Below are positions 16,490-24,898 of a stretch of DNA of 64,000 bases, one piece after another (the stretch's first letter is position 1; every line of letters begins with the position of its first letter). Source of the stretch: Achromobacter sp. MFA1 R4 (GTDB lineage Bacteria; Pseudomonadota; Gammaproteobacteria; Burkholderiales; Burkholderiaceae_B); NCBI RefSeq assembly GCF_900156745.1, contig NZ_LT707065.1:1426001-1490000 (forward strand), given 5' to 3'. The translations under genes and the position numbers were made by a program. Below the pieces are notes generated by a model, which was given only the letters and a program-made list of their open reading frames with translations, did no database searches and was not told where the DNA came from.

Positions 16490-17917
16490 ATGACCAACGG
16501 CATCACCCTGCTAGACGCGTTGACCCAGGCACTGGGCCAGGACGCCATTCTTCATTCCGAAGCCGACACCGCCGGCTACACCGAGGACTGGCGCGGCCGG
16601 TACAAGGGCCCGGCGCTGTGCGTGGCCCTGCCCGGCAGTACGCAGCAGGTGTCGGACATCGTGCGCCTGTGCAACCTGCACGGCACGCCGTTGCTGCCGC
16701 AAGGCGGCAACACCAGTCTGTGCGGCGGCGCGGTCCCGGCGGCGGACGGCACCCCGCCCGTCATCGTGAACCTGTCCCGCATGCGCAGGATCCGCGGCAT
16801 CGACGCGGCGAACAACTCCATGCAGGTCGAAGCCGGCTGCGTGCTGGCCACGATCCAGGAAGCCGCCGCCGCGAGCGGCCGTCTCTATCCGATCAGCCTG
16901 GGCGCGGAAGGCTCGTGCCAGATCGGCGGCACCATCGCGACCAATGCGGGCGGCACGGGCGTGCTGCGCTACGGCAATACGCGCGACAACATCCTGGGCC
17001 TGGAGGTGGTGCTGCCGGACGGCCGCATCTGGAATGGCATGACCGCCCTGCGCAAGAACAACACGGGTTTCGACCTGAAGCACCTGTTCATCGGCGCCGA
17101 GGGCACGATGGGCATCGTCACCGCCGCCGTGCTCAAGCTGCATCCGCTGCCCACCGCCCACGCCGTGGCGTGGCTGGCGCCCGACAGTCCGCAGGCCGCG
17201 CTGGACATCCTGGGCCGGTTCCAGGATGCCTGCGGCTCGCGCCTGTCGGCCTTCGAGATGATCGACCGCAACCAACTCGACGTCGTGATGGAACACGTGC
17301 CCGGCCGCAAGAATCCGCTGGCCGGCGCGCATCCCTGGCACGTGCTGGTCGAACTGTCCGACACCGGCGACGGCGCCGGCCTGCAGGACCTGCTGCAACA
17401 GATCCTGGAACAGGCTTCCGAGCAGGGCCTGCTGCACGACGCGGTGGTGGCCAGCAACGACACGCAGCGCGCCGCGCTCTGGGAAGTGCGCCACAGCGTG
17501 TCGGAAGGCAACAAGAAGGCGGGCGTCGGCCTGACCACCGACAGCGCGGTGCCCGTGTCCAGCGTCCCGCGCTTCATCGATGAAGCCACCCTCGCCGTGC
17601 GCCGCCTGGTGCCAGACCTGCCCGTGCTGATCGTGGCGCATCTGGGCGACGGCAACGTCCATTTCATTCCTTTCTTCACCTTCGCCGCCTGGGATGCGCT
17701 GCCCGACCGCGACGCCATGGCCGCCGCCATCCGGCGCGCCGTCAACGACGTGGCCGATGCATTGGGCGGCACGTTCAGCGCCGAACACGGCGTGGGCCGC
17801 ACGTCGCTGGCCGAGATGGCGCACTACAAGTCCGCCGTCGAACTGGACATGATGCGCGCGCTGAAAGCCACCTTCGATCCCTCCCACCTCTTCAATCCCG
17901 GCCGCTTGCTGCCCTGA
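16490..17917 (+). CDS. FAD-linked 2-hydroxyacid dehydrogenase (GlcD/D-lactate dehydrogenase type)
   Basis: 475 residues. The N-terminal PCMH-type FAD domain (about 38-220) contains PQGGNTSLCGG and AEGSCQIGGTIATNAGG. The C-terminal FAD-oxidase domain carries HLGDGNVH and the EHGVGR motif that bind metal and substrate in D-2-hydroxyacid dehydrogenases. It would oxidise a D-2-hydroxyacid (glycolate, D-lactate, D-2-hydroxyglutarate or similar) to the 2-oxoacid. The ATG at 16490 starts just before family homology. It heads a set containing a PotABCD-type importer and a DapA-family lyase, so the imported compound is probably converted through a 2-hydroxyacid. Confidence 0.88.
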   Translation: MTNGITLLDALTQALGQDAILHSEADTAGYTEDWRGRYKGPALCVALPGSTQQVSDIVRLCNLHGTPLLPQGGNTSLCGGAVPAADGTPPVIVNLSRMRRIRGIDAANNSMQVEAGCVLATIQEAAAASGRLYPISLGAEGSCQIGGTIATNAGGTGVLRYGNTRDNILGLEVVLPDGRIWNGMTALRKNNTGFDLKHLFIGAEGTMGIVTAAVLKLHPLPTAHAVAWLAPDSPQAALDILGRFQDACGSRLSAFEMIDRNQLDVVMEHVPGRKNPLAGAHPWHVLVELSDTGDGAGLQDLLQQILEQASEQGLLHDAVVASNDTQRAALWEVRHSVSEGNKKAGVGLTTDSAVPVSSVPRFIDEATLAVRRLVPDLPVLIVAHLGDGNVHFIPFFTFAAWDALPDRDAMAAAIRRAVNDVADALGGTFSAEHGVGRTSLAEMAHYKSAVELDMMRALKATFDPSHLFNPGRLLP

Positions 17918-17961
17918 GCCGTCGTTCCCGATCCGTCGTCTTTGACCCGCAGGAGTCTTCC

Positions 17962-19044
17962 ATGAAATCGACCTCCCACAACGCCTCGCGCCGCAACGCG
18001 CTCAAGACCGTCGCCGCCGGCGCCGCCGCGCTGGCCATGCCCATGATCTGGACGCCCTCGCGCGCCGCCTCCAAGCGCATCGTCGTGCGCGACGACGGCG
18101 GGATCTACAGCAAGGCGTATGGCGCGGTGTTCTACAAGCCCTTCTCGGAAGCCACCGGCATCCAGGTCGTGGGCGTGCAGGCCAATGCCGAACCCACCGC
18201 CCAGATCCGCAGCATGGTGGATACGGGCAACTACACCTGGGACATGGCCAAGATCAGCCAACCCGCCATCCTGATGCTGACCGAAGGCGGCAAGGTGTAC
18301 CTGGAAAAACACGGCCTGGAGTCCGATCCGGTCGTGGCCACCATCCCCAAGCAATACATGTCGCCCTACGGCGTGGGCAACAACGTCTACACCACGGTGC
18401 TGGCTTACCGCACGGACGCCTTCAAGGGCCGCAAGGCCCCGGCCTCGTGGGCCGACTTCTGGAACGTGAAGGACTTTCCGGGGCGCCGCGGCCTGCGCAA
18501 GCACCCGTTCGACACCATCGAGCAGGCGCTGATGGCCGACGGCGTGCCGACCGACAAGGTCTATCCGTGCGACATCGACCGCGCGCTGGCCAGCCTGGAC
18601 AAGATCAAGCCGTCCGTCGACGTGTGGTGGAACACCGGCGCGCAGGTCGAGCAGATGCTGGGCTCGGGCGAGGTGGACATGATCGCCACGTGGGTGTCGC
18701 GGGCGCAGTCGGCCGCCGCCAATGGCGCGCCGGTGCAGATCGTGTGGGACCAGAACATCTGGGGCTGCGACAACTGGGCGATCCTGAAGGGCTCGCCCAA
18801 CGCCGACGCGTGCCGCGAATTCATCAAGTTTGCCTCCGATCCCAAGCGCCAGGCCGCGCTGGTGGAGTTTTTCGCCGCGGGCGTCACGCAGCCCGCCGCG
18901 TTCGATTACATCAAGGCCGACGTGGCGCGCAATTGCCCCACGCACCCGGACAACATCAAGAACGGCCTGCACATCAATGCGGCGTACTGGCTGGACAAGC
19001 AGCGCGACGTGATCGAGCGCTTCAACGGCTGGGTGCTGAAGTAA
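17962..19044 (+). CDS. PotD-type periplasmic solute-binding protein
   Basis: 360 residues. The N-terminus has a twin-arginine motif (SRRNALKT) followed by a hydrophobic stretch and a cleavage region near TPSRAAS, pointing to export through Tat. The mature part is a type 2 periplasmic binding protein of the spermidine/putrescine/iron family, with WDMAKISQP, ASWADFWNV and VDMIATWVSRAQS segments. An AGGAG ribosome-binding site precedes the ATG. It lies between the dehydrogenase and the ATPase gene and delivers ligand to the fused permease. Family membership does not prove a polyamine ligand. Confidence 0.87.
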   Translation: MKSTSHNASRRNALKTVAAGAAALAMPMIWTPSRAASKRIVVRDDGGIYSKAYGAVFYKPFSEATGIQVVGVQANAEPTAQIRSMVDTGNYTWDMAKISQPAILMLTEGGKVYLEKHGLESDPVVATIPKQYMSPYGVGNNVYTTVLAYRTDAFKGRKAPASWADFWNVKDFPGRRGLRKHPFDTIEQALMADGVPTDKVYPCDIDRALASLDKIKPSVDVWWNTGAQVEQMLGSGEVDMIATWVSRAQSAAANGAPVQIVWDQNIWGCDNWAILKGSPNADACREFIKFASDPKRQAALVEFFAAGVTQPAAFDYIKADVARNCPTHPDNIKNGLHINAAYWLDKQRDVIERFNGWVLK

Positions 19045-19105
19045 GCCTGCAACCCGCGCGCGCACGCTGGGCGGCGCGGGGCCAATTCTCTTTGTGTCGA
19101 ACACC

Positions 19106-20194
19106 ATGTCTTCTTCCAATCTGCAAATCTCGGGCCTGGGCAAACGCTATGGCGAATTCGTCGCGCTGGCGCCCACGCACCTGGACGTCGCCCGCGGCGA
19201 GTTCCTGACCCTGCTCGGTCCCTCCGGGTCCGGCAAGACCACGCTCCTGAGCCTGATCGCCGGCCTGGCCCAGCCCGACGAGGGCCGCGTGCTGATCGAC
19301 GGCGTCGACGTGACCTACGGCGCCCCCTACGAACGCGATATCGGCATGGTGTTCCAGAACTACGCGCTGTTCCCGCACATGACGATCGAGGAGAACATCG
19401 CGTTTCCGCTGAAGATGCGCAAGGTGCCCGCCGCCGAGGCCCGCCGCCGCGCGCTCGAGGCGCTGGAAATGGTGCGGCTGCCCCATGTGGCGGCGCGCCT
19501 GCCGCGCGAACTGTCCGGCGGACAGCAGCAGCGCATCGCGCTGGCCCGCTGCATGGTCTACCGGCCCGCGATCATCCTGATGGACGAACCGCTGGGCGCG
19601 CTGGACAAGAAGCTGCGCGACCAGATGCAGCTGGAGATCAAGCGCATCCACCGCGAACTGGGCACGACCATCGTCTACGTGACGCATGACCAGGAAGAGG
19701 CGATGACGATGTCCGACCGCATCTGCCTGATGAACGGCGGGGCCATCGAGCAACTCGGCACGCCGGCCGACCTGTATTTCCGTCCGCGCACGCTGTTCGT
19801 GGCCGACTTCCTGGGCGAATCGAACCTGCTGCAGGGCGTGGTGACGGCGGTCGACGGCGAGACGCTCTCTGTCCAGCTCGCCCATCAGGGCGTGACCGGC
19901 CAGGCCTTGTCCAACGGCGCGCCCATCCAGGCAGGCCAGAAGGTCACCGTGATGCTGCGCCCGCAGAACCTGCGCGTCGGCGCGGCCGGCGCCGCGGGCG
20001 CCGCGCTGACCGGCAAGCTGCTGGACGTGATGGTGACGGGCAGCCTGACCAAGCTCTACCTGGACACCGGCGCCGCCGATGCCGGCCCGGTCGTCGTGGC
20101 CTACCCCACGCAGCGCCAGGCCGAGCACTACGACATCGGGCAGCCGCTGTCGGTGAGCTGGGCGGCCGCGGATGCGGTGGCCATCGCGGAGTGA
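19106..20194 (+). CDS. PotA-type ABC transporter ATPase
   Basis: 362 residues. Walker A GPSGSGKTT is at residues 38-46, followed by Q-loop VFQNYALFPHM, signature LSGGQQQR, Walker B ILMDEP and the switch histidine in VTHDQEEA. A TOBE domain occupies about 240-362, as in PotA/UgpC/FbpC ATPases. An in-frame GTG at 19094 is an alternative start four codons upstream. The stop is 4 bases before the permease start, whose ribosome-binding site (GGAGTGA) lies within the end of this gene. Confidence 0.92.
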   Translation: MSSSNLQISGLGKRYGEFVALAPTHLDVARGEFLTLLGPSGSGKTTLLSLIAGLAQPDEGRVLIDGVDVTYGAPYERDIGMVFQNYALFPHMTIEENIAFPLKMRKVPAAEARRRALEALEMVRLPHVAARLPRELSGGQQQRIALARCMVYRPAIILMDEPLGALDKKLRDQMQLEIKRIHRELGTTIVYVTHDQEEAMTMSDRICLMNGGAIEQLGTPADLYFRPRTLFVADFLGESNLLQGVVTAVDGETLSVQLAHQGVTGQALSNGAPIQAGQKVTVMLRPQNLRVGAAGAAGAALTGKLLDVMVTGSLTKLYLDTGAADAGPVVVAYPTQRQAEHYDIGQPLSVSWAAADAVAIAE

Positions 20195-20198
20195 TCCC

Positions 20199-21974
20199 AT
20201 GACAACCCTTGCCAAACCCCGTCAACGCATGAGCCCGGGCCGCCGCCACTTCCTGATGGCCGCGCCCCTGGTCCTGCTGCTGGTGGTGCTGCTGATCTAC
20301 CCCGTGGGCCAGTTGCTGCTGCTGAGCGTCTTTGGCGAACAGGGCTTCAGCCTGGCGCAGTACCAGAAGCTCTTCGCGTCGTCGGTCTACGTGAATGTGC
20401 TGCTCATCACGTTGAAGATCTCGCTGTGGACGACGTTCTTTTCCGTGGTGGCGGGGTATCCCGTGGCCTACCTGATCTCCAGCCTGTCGGCCAGGCGCAA
20501 GACGTCCCTGCTGTTCTGGGTGCTGCTGTCGTTCTGGACGAGCTTCCTGGTGCGCACCTTTGCGTGGGTCGTGCTGCTGGGCAGGAACGGCGTGGTGAAC
20601 CAGTTGCTGCAGGCGCTGGGCATCCTGGATGCGCCCGCCAGCCTGCTCTACAACTTCGGCAGCGTGCTGGTGGGCATGGTGCACGCGTTGATGCCGCTGG
20701 CGGTGCTGACGATGCTGTCCGTGATGGAGAACATCGACCGCAACCTGCCCCGCGCCGCGTCCACGCTGGGCGCGCGGCCCGGCACGGCGTTCTGGAAGAT
20801 CTATTTCCCGCTGTCGATGCCCGGCGTGGCCGCCGCGGCGATCATGGTGTTCGTGACCGCCATCGGCTTTTTCATTACGCCCGCGCTGCTGGGCGGACGC
20901 AAGGAGACGATGATCACGCAGATCATCATCGACCAGGTCCAGCAGACGCTGAACTGGGAGTTCGCGGGCGCCGTGTCGGTGCTGCTGCTGGTGGTGGTGC
21001 TGGTGGTGTTCGCGATCTACGACAAGGTGCTGGGCCTGTCGACGATGGCCGGCGGCGCGTCGACCCGGGTGCGCGCGCCGGGCAGGCAAAGCCTGTCGCG
21101 GCGCGCGGGCGAGGCGGTGCTGACCGTGCTGGCCAATGTGTCCGATGCGCTGTTCGCCCTGCTGCCCGCGCGCCTGCGCCGCTCGGTGTCGGGCACGGGC
21201 CAGTCGCGCACGCTGTGGTGGATCGTCCTGCTGGTGCTGGCGTTCCTGGCCGCGCCCGCCTTCCTGATGATTCCGCTGTCGTTCGATTCGGGCTCGGGCC
21301 TGACGTGGCCGCCCAAGGGCTTTTCGCTGCAGTGGTACGAGCAGATGTTCACCTCGCCCGTCTGGATGCAGGCGATCACGCGGTCGCTGATCGTGGGCGT
21401 GGGCACGGGCCTGCTGGCGATGCTGATCGGCACGCCTGCCGCGTTCCTGCTGGTGCGCGCGAACATGCGGGGCAAGTCGGCGATGCTGGCCTTTGTGCTG
21501 TCGCCGATCGTGGTGCCGCGCATGATCATCGCGGTGGGCATGTTCTATTTCTTTGCGCGTGTGGGGCTGGTGGGGTCGACCATCGGGCTGATCCTGGCGC
21601 ACACGGTCGTGGCGGTGCCCTACGTGGTGATCACCATGATGGCGGTGCTGCGCAATTACGACACGCGCCTGGATCTGGCGGCGCAGAGCCTGGGCGCGGG
21701 CCCGTGGTCGACGCTGCGCTTTGTGACCTTCCCGATCCTGAGCGCCGGCCTCTTGTCGTCGTTCCTGTTCGCGTTTGCGACCTCGTTCGACGAGCTGACG
21801 ATCGCGCTGTTCGCTTCGGGCGGGCTGAACGCGACGCTGCCCAAGCAGTTCTGGGACGAAGTCACGCTGCAGATCTCTCCGGTGATCGCCGCGGTTTCGA
21901 CCTGCCTTTTCATCTTCATTGCCGCGCTGATCTGGCTGGCCGACCGGCTGCGCCGCCGCAGCCTGGCCCACTGA
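20199..21974 (+). CDS. Fused PotB-PotC-type ABC permease
   Basis: 591 residues carrying two complete permease units in one chain. The N-terminal half (about 20-285) is PotB-like with an EAA-type loop RAASTLGARPGTAFWKIYFP. A linker follows at about 290-335. The C-terminal half (about 340-585) is PotC-like with its own loop LAAQSLGAGPWSTLRFVTFP. About 12 transmembrane helices are expected, so the single protein replaces the usual PotB/PotC heterodimer. The ATG at 20199 has a strong ribosome-binding site overlapping the ATPase gene. Confidence 0.88.
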   Translation: MTTLAKPRQRMSPGRRHFLMAAPLVLLLVVLLIYPVGQLLLLSVFGEQGFSLAQYQKLFASSVYVNVLLITLKISLWTTFFSVVAGYPVAYLISSLSARRKTSLLFWVLLSFWTSFLVRTFAWVVLLGRNGVVNQLLQALGILDAPASLLYNFGSVLVGMVHALMPLAVLTMLSVMENIDRNLPRAASTLGARPGTAFWKIYFPLSMPGVAAAAIMVFVTAIGFFITPALLGGRKETMITQIIIDQVQQTLNWEFAGAVSVLLLVVVLVVFAIYDKVLGLSTMAGGASTRVRAPGRQSLSRRAGEAVLTVLANVSDALFALLPARLRRSVSGTGQSRTLWWIVLLVLAFLAAPAFLMIPLSFDSGSGLTWPPKGFSLQWYEQMFTSPVWMQAITRSLIVGVGTGLLAMLIGTPAAFLLVRANMRGKSAMLAFVLSPIVVPRMIIAVGMFYFFARVGLVGSTIGLILAHTVVAVPYVVITMMAVLRNYDTRLDLAAQSLGAGPWSTLRFVTFPILSAGLLSSFLFAFATSFDELTIALFASGGLNATLPKQFWDEVTLQISPVIAAVSTCLFIFIAALIWLADRLRRRSLAH

Positions 21975-22007
21975 TCCGCGCTCGTTTCACCCTCTAGGAT
22001 TTGCAAC

Positions 22008-22910
22008 ATGCTGAACGCAACACAACTGCGCGGAGTCTTCCCCGCCATCCCGACCCCCGTCCACGCCGACGACACGATCCACGTCCCGGCCGCGCAGGCG
22101 TTGATCGCCTATCTGCTCAAGCAGGGCATCAATGGCATCGTGCCGCTGGGCGGCACGGGCGAGTATGGCGCGCTGGCCCGCGCGGAACGCATCCGGATGT
22201 GCAAGCTGACGGTCGACGCCGTGGCCGGCAGCGTGCCGGTGATTCCGGGCGTGCTGGACCCGGGCTTTCACGATGCGCAGCAGGCGGGCAAGGAGTTCGC
22301 GGACGCGGGCGCGGATGCGCTGATGGTGCTGACGCCCTATTACACGACGCCCACGCAGGCGGGCATCCGCGAGTACTTCCTGCGCTATGCGGACGCCTCG
22401 CCGCTGCCGGTGATGATCTACGAGATCCCGTACCGCACCCGCATCGCGATCGCGCCGGAGGTGCTGCATGAACTGTCGCGGCACGAAAACATCATCGGGA
22501 TGAAGGCCTGCAATACCGACATGTACCACTTCCTGCGCACGGTGGCGGGCGTGGATGAGTCGTTTGCGGTGTTGAGCGGAGAGGACACCCTGCTGCCGGT
22601 GCATCTGGCGGCCGGCGCGCGGGGCGGAATCGTGGTGACGGCGAGCCTGCTGCCGTCGGCCTGGCGCAAGGTGTACGAGCTGGGTGCTTCGGGGCGCACG
22701 CGCGAATCGATGGAACTGCATCGGCGGCTGATTCCGCTGATGAACCTGGCATTTGCGGAAACGAATCCGGGGCCGATGAAGTCGGTCATGGATTTGATCG
22801 GCGTGAATGCGCCGGAAGTGCTGGATCCGCTGGTGGCGCCGGCGGATGGGTTGCAGGCGGCCTTGCGGGAAGCGCTGACGCCGTTGCTGCGGGAGTTTGA
22901 AGGGGTTTGA
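22008..22910 (+). CDS. DapA-family aldolase/dehydratase
   Basis: 300 residues of the dihydrodipicolinate synthase/N-acetylneuraminate lyase TIM-barrel family. The Schiff-base lysine is Lys166 (IIGMKAC) and the catalytic Tyr is Tyr138 (IYEIPYRT), with the same 28-residue spacing as E. coli DapA Tyr133/Lys161. LGGTGEY replaces the usual GTTGES: glycine occupies the position of DapA Thr44. Together with the catabolic operon context, this argues against lysine synthesis and for cleavage or dehydration of a 2-oxoacid. It is last in the dehydrogenase-transporter operon. Confidence 0.85.
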   Translation: MLNATQLRGVFPAIPTPVHADDTIHVPAAQALIAYLLKQGINGIVPLGGTGEYGALARAERIRMCKLTVDAVAGSVPVIPGVLDPGFHDAQQAGKEFADAGADALMVLTPYYTTPTQAGIREYFLRYADASPLPVMIYEIPYRTRIAIAPEVLHELSRHENIIGMKACNTDMYHFLRTVAGVDESFAVLSGEDTLLPVHLAAGARGGIVVTASLLPSAWRKVYELGASGRTRESMELHRRLIPLMNLAFAETNPGPMKSVMDLIGVNAPEVLDPLVAPADGLQAALREALTPLLREFEGV

Positions 22911-22984
22911 GGGGGGTTGAGGTACCTCACCGGGCACCCGTGGATTCAGCTTCCCGGATGCCTGGACGAATGGGGTGAACGGAA

Positions 22985-23010
22985 TGATCGGGGTGATCGG
23001 GGTGATCGGG
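22985..23010. repeat. 9-bp tandem repeat TGATCGGGG (2.9 copies)
   Basis: Two full copies and one partial copy of TGATCGGGG lie in the 109-base gap between the convergent dapA-family and IclR genes. It is not clearly a terminator and is probably a slippage-prone spacer. Confidence 0.55.
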
Positions 23011-23019
23011 AAGCCCCCG

Positions 23020-23847
23020 TCACCTCGAATAGCCCGAGAACTTCGATTTCGATATCGACGTGGCCGCCACCTGCACGTGCGGCGCCAGCTCGGCTTCCAC
23101 GCGTGCCACCGTCCACCGCGTCGTCGGCACGGAAATATTGATCGCCGCCACCGCCCATCCCCGATGATCGATCACCGGCGCGGCAACGGAGATATCGCCC
23201 AGCACCGTCTCATTGACGATGACCGCGTAGCCCTTTTCGGCCACGCGCTGCACCCGCTCCTGCAGCTTGTCCGGGTTCACTTCCGTGTACGGCGTGATCG
23301 GTTCCAGCCGGGTCTGCGCCAGGATTTCGCGGCGATGCTCCTCGGACAGCCGGGACAGGATCGCCGTGCCCGATGCCGTGAAATACGCCGGCAGGCGGCT
23401 ACCCACGGCGATGTCCACGTTCACCAGGTGGTGGCCGGGAAAGCGCGCGACAAAAACAATCTCGTGGCCGTCCAGTTCCTGCAGGTTGGTCGTCTCGCCC
23501 AGCGTGCGGCTGATGTCCAGCAGATAGGGCGACGCCTTGTCGATCAGTTCGTTCGCGCGCACGTAGTTGTATGAGAACTGCAGCACCTTCGGCGTCAGCC
23601 CGTAGTTGCGCGTGTCGGGGATGCGGCGCAGGTACCCCAGGGTTTCCAGCGTGTAGACCAGGCGCTGCGTCGCGCTGCGGTCCAGGCCCGACGCGCGGGC
23701 GATGTCGGCCAGGGTCATGTGGCGCTTGGGGCCGTCGAACGCGTGCAGCACCTGGAAGGCTTTTTCGGTGGAGCCTACGAACAGCGACGACCGGGTCTCG
23801 GTCGGCGCCTGCGGCGTTTGCGTGTCGTCTGAAGGGGGTGTGCGCAC
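23020..23847 (-). CDS. IclR-family transcriptional regulator
   Basis: 275 residues. The winged helix-turn-helix at about 25-90 reads TLADIARASGLDRSATQRLVYTLETLGYL, and the GAF-like effector domain (about 105-265) contains the family's YFTASGTAILS and the C-terminal VAAINIS segment. The start is a GTG at 23847 with only a weak upstream purine tract. It is convergent with the dehydrogenase-transporter operon and is the nearest regulator to it, so it probably controls that operon and itself. Confidence 0.88.
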   Translation of the reverse strand: MRTPPSDDTQTPQAPTETRSSLFVGSTEKAFQVLHAFDGPKRHMTLADIARASGLDRSATQRLVYTLETLGYLRRIPDTRNYGLTPKVLQFSYNYVRANELIDKASPYLLDISRTLGETTNLQELDGHEIVFVARFPGHHLVNVDIAVGSRLPAYFTASGTAILSRLSEEHRREILAQTRLEPITPYTEVNPDKLQERVQRVAEKGYAVIVNETVLGDISVAAPVIDHRGWAVAAINISVPTTRWTVARVEAELAPHVQVAATSISKSKFSGYSR

Positions 23848-23920
23848 GGGGGCAGCCTATGGAGTGATGATAGGGAGGCGGCGCAAGAATCAGCGCGACA
23901 CGGCATTTGCCGGGCTCATG

Positions 23921-23959
23921 TCACGTACTGCGGTCGCGTACTGCGGTCGCGTATTGCGC
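23921..23959. repeat. Triple 13-bp tandem repeat upstream of the IclR gene
   Basis: Three 13-bp units in a row (TCACGTACTGCGG, TCGCGTACTGCGG, TCGCGTATTGCGC) lie 74-112 bases upstream of the IclR start, next to a palindrome at 23962-23977. They may be regulator half-sites or a replication-slippage tract. Confidence 0.6.
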
Positions 23960-23961
23960 TC

Positions 23962-23977
23962 GAATTAATTGTAATTC
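23962..23977. promoter_or_regulatory. Palindrome GAATTA-N4-TAATTC, candidate operator
   Basis: An exact 6-bp inverted repeat with a 4-base spacer, in an AT-rich stretch between the IclR gene and the 3' end of the dioxygenase gene. Its AATTGTAATTC core resembles AATTGTATTTC in the tandem repeat upstream of the dehydrogenase operon (16182-16221), suggesting a shared regulator. Confidence 0.4.
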
Positions 23978-24020
23978 AATCACTAATAGCAGATTTCAAT
24001 TACTTTAATCGCCACGCCAT

Positions 24021-24791
24021 CTAGGCATCCGCCAGCGGCACCCCCGGCTGTGAGGCCGAGCGCGAGCCAGGCTGGGGATGGCAGGAGGCGGGGTGATAGG
24101 TATGCACCACCGACAGCTTCACGCGGTCGCTGGCATTGCCCTGGGCGGCGTGCAGCGTGCGGCAATGGAAGAACACCACGTCGCCGGGCTGGAGTTCCGG
24201 GCAGACCGCGCGCGCAATCCATTCCGCATTCTGCGCCGCGTCGTCGCGGAAGAACTTCTTTTCGTCGAACTGCGCCGGCGTGAAGGCCGCCGCGTGCGAG
24301 CCCGGGATGAACGAGAGGCCGCCATTGGCGCGCGTTTCGTTGCCCAGCGCAAGCCAACAGGACACCAGGTCGGTATCGGAAAACGACCAGTAGCGGATGT
24401 CCTGATGCCAGCCCGTCAGGCTGCCGTAGGCCGGATGCTTGGTCATCACGCAGTTGTGGTGCACGGTGGACAGCACCGGCGTTTCCTGGAAATAGCGCGA
24501 CAGCCACTGCGCGATGCGCGGATCGGTGGCCCATTGCGCGAACAGCGGGTCCCGGGCGTAGGCGCCCAGCAGACGGCGCACGGTCAGCCCGCCCTCGGCA
24601 GCGCGCGATTCGGGCGCGCCGGGGTAACGCAGGTCGGCTTCGTATTCGATGGGCGCGACGTGGTCGCGCAAGTGGCGTTCAGCGAGGGCGCGCAGCGCGG
24701 CGACCTGCTTCTGGCTCGCGAATTGGCGCGCCACGACGAAGCCCTGCTCGCGCAGGACGGCTATCTGTTCATCAGGCAGTAACCTGGACAT
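24021..24791 (-). CDS. Phytanoyl-CoA dioxygenase (PhyH) family protein
   Basis: 256 residues. PhyH enzymes are Fe(II)/2-oxoglutarate-dependent hydroxylases. The iron-binding triad is visible as HxD in GWHQDIRYW and a distal His in HCRTLHAAQGN. Arg in the following SDRVKLS segment would bind 2-oxoglutarate. The ATG at 24791 was chosen over 24848 because it has a GAGGATCGAG ribosome-binding site and homology begins there. It is the only gene on its strand between the IclR gene and the AI-2E-type permease gene. The substrate is unknown, but a hydroxylation producing a 2-hydroxyacid would fit the nearby dehydrogenase. Confidence 0.85.
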   Translation of the reverse strand: MSRLLPDEQIAVLREQGFVVARQFASQKQVAALRALAERHLRDHVAPIEYEADLRYPGAPESRAAEGGLTVRRLLGAYARDPLFAQWATDPRIAQWLSRYFQETPVLSTVHHNCVMTKHPAYGSLTGWHQDIRYWSFSDTDLVSCWLALGNETRANGGLSFIPGSHAAAFTPAQFDEKKFFRDDAAQNAEWIARAVCPELQPGDVVFFHCRTLHAAQGNASDRVKLSVVHTYHPASCHPQPGSRSASQPGVPLADA

Positions 24792-24898
24792 CTCGATCCT
24801 CACAGCCCGCGCCGTATGCGACGCGTCTGCATGCGGGCAGGCGCGCACCGGGCGAGGCGCCGGTCGACGCGGGACGGCTAGATTACCAAAACGCCGGG

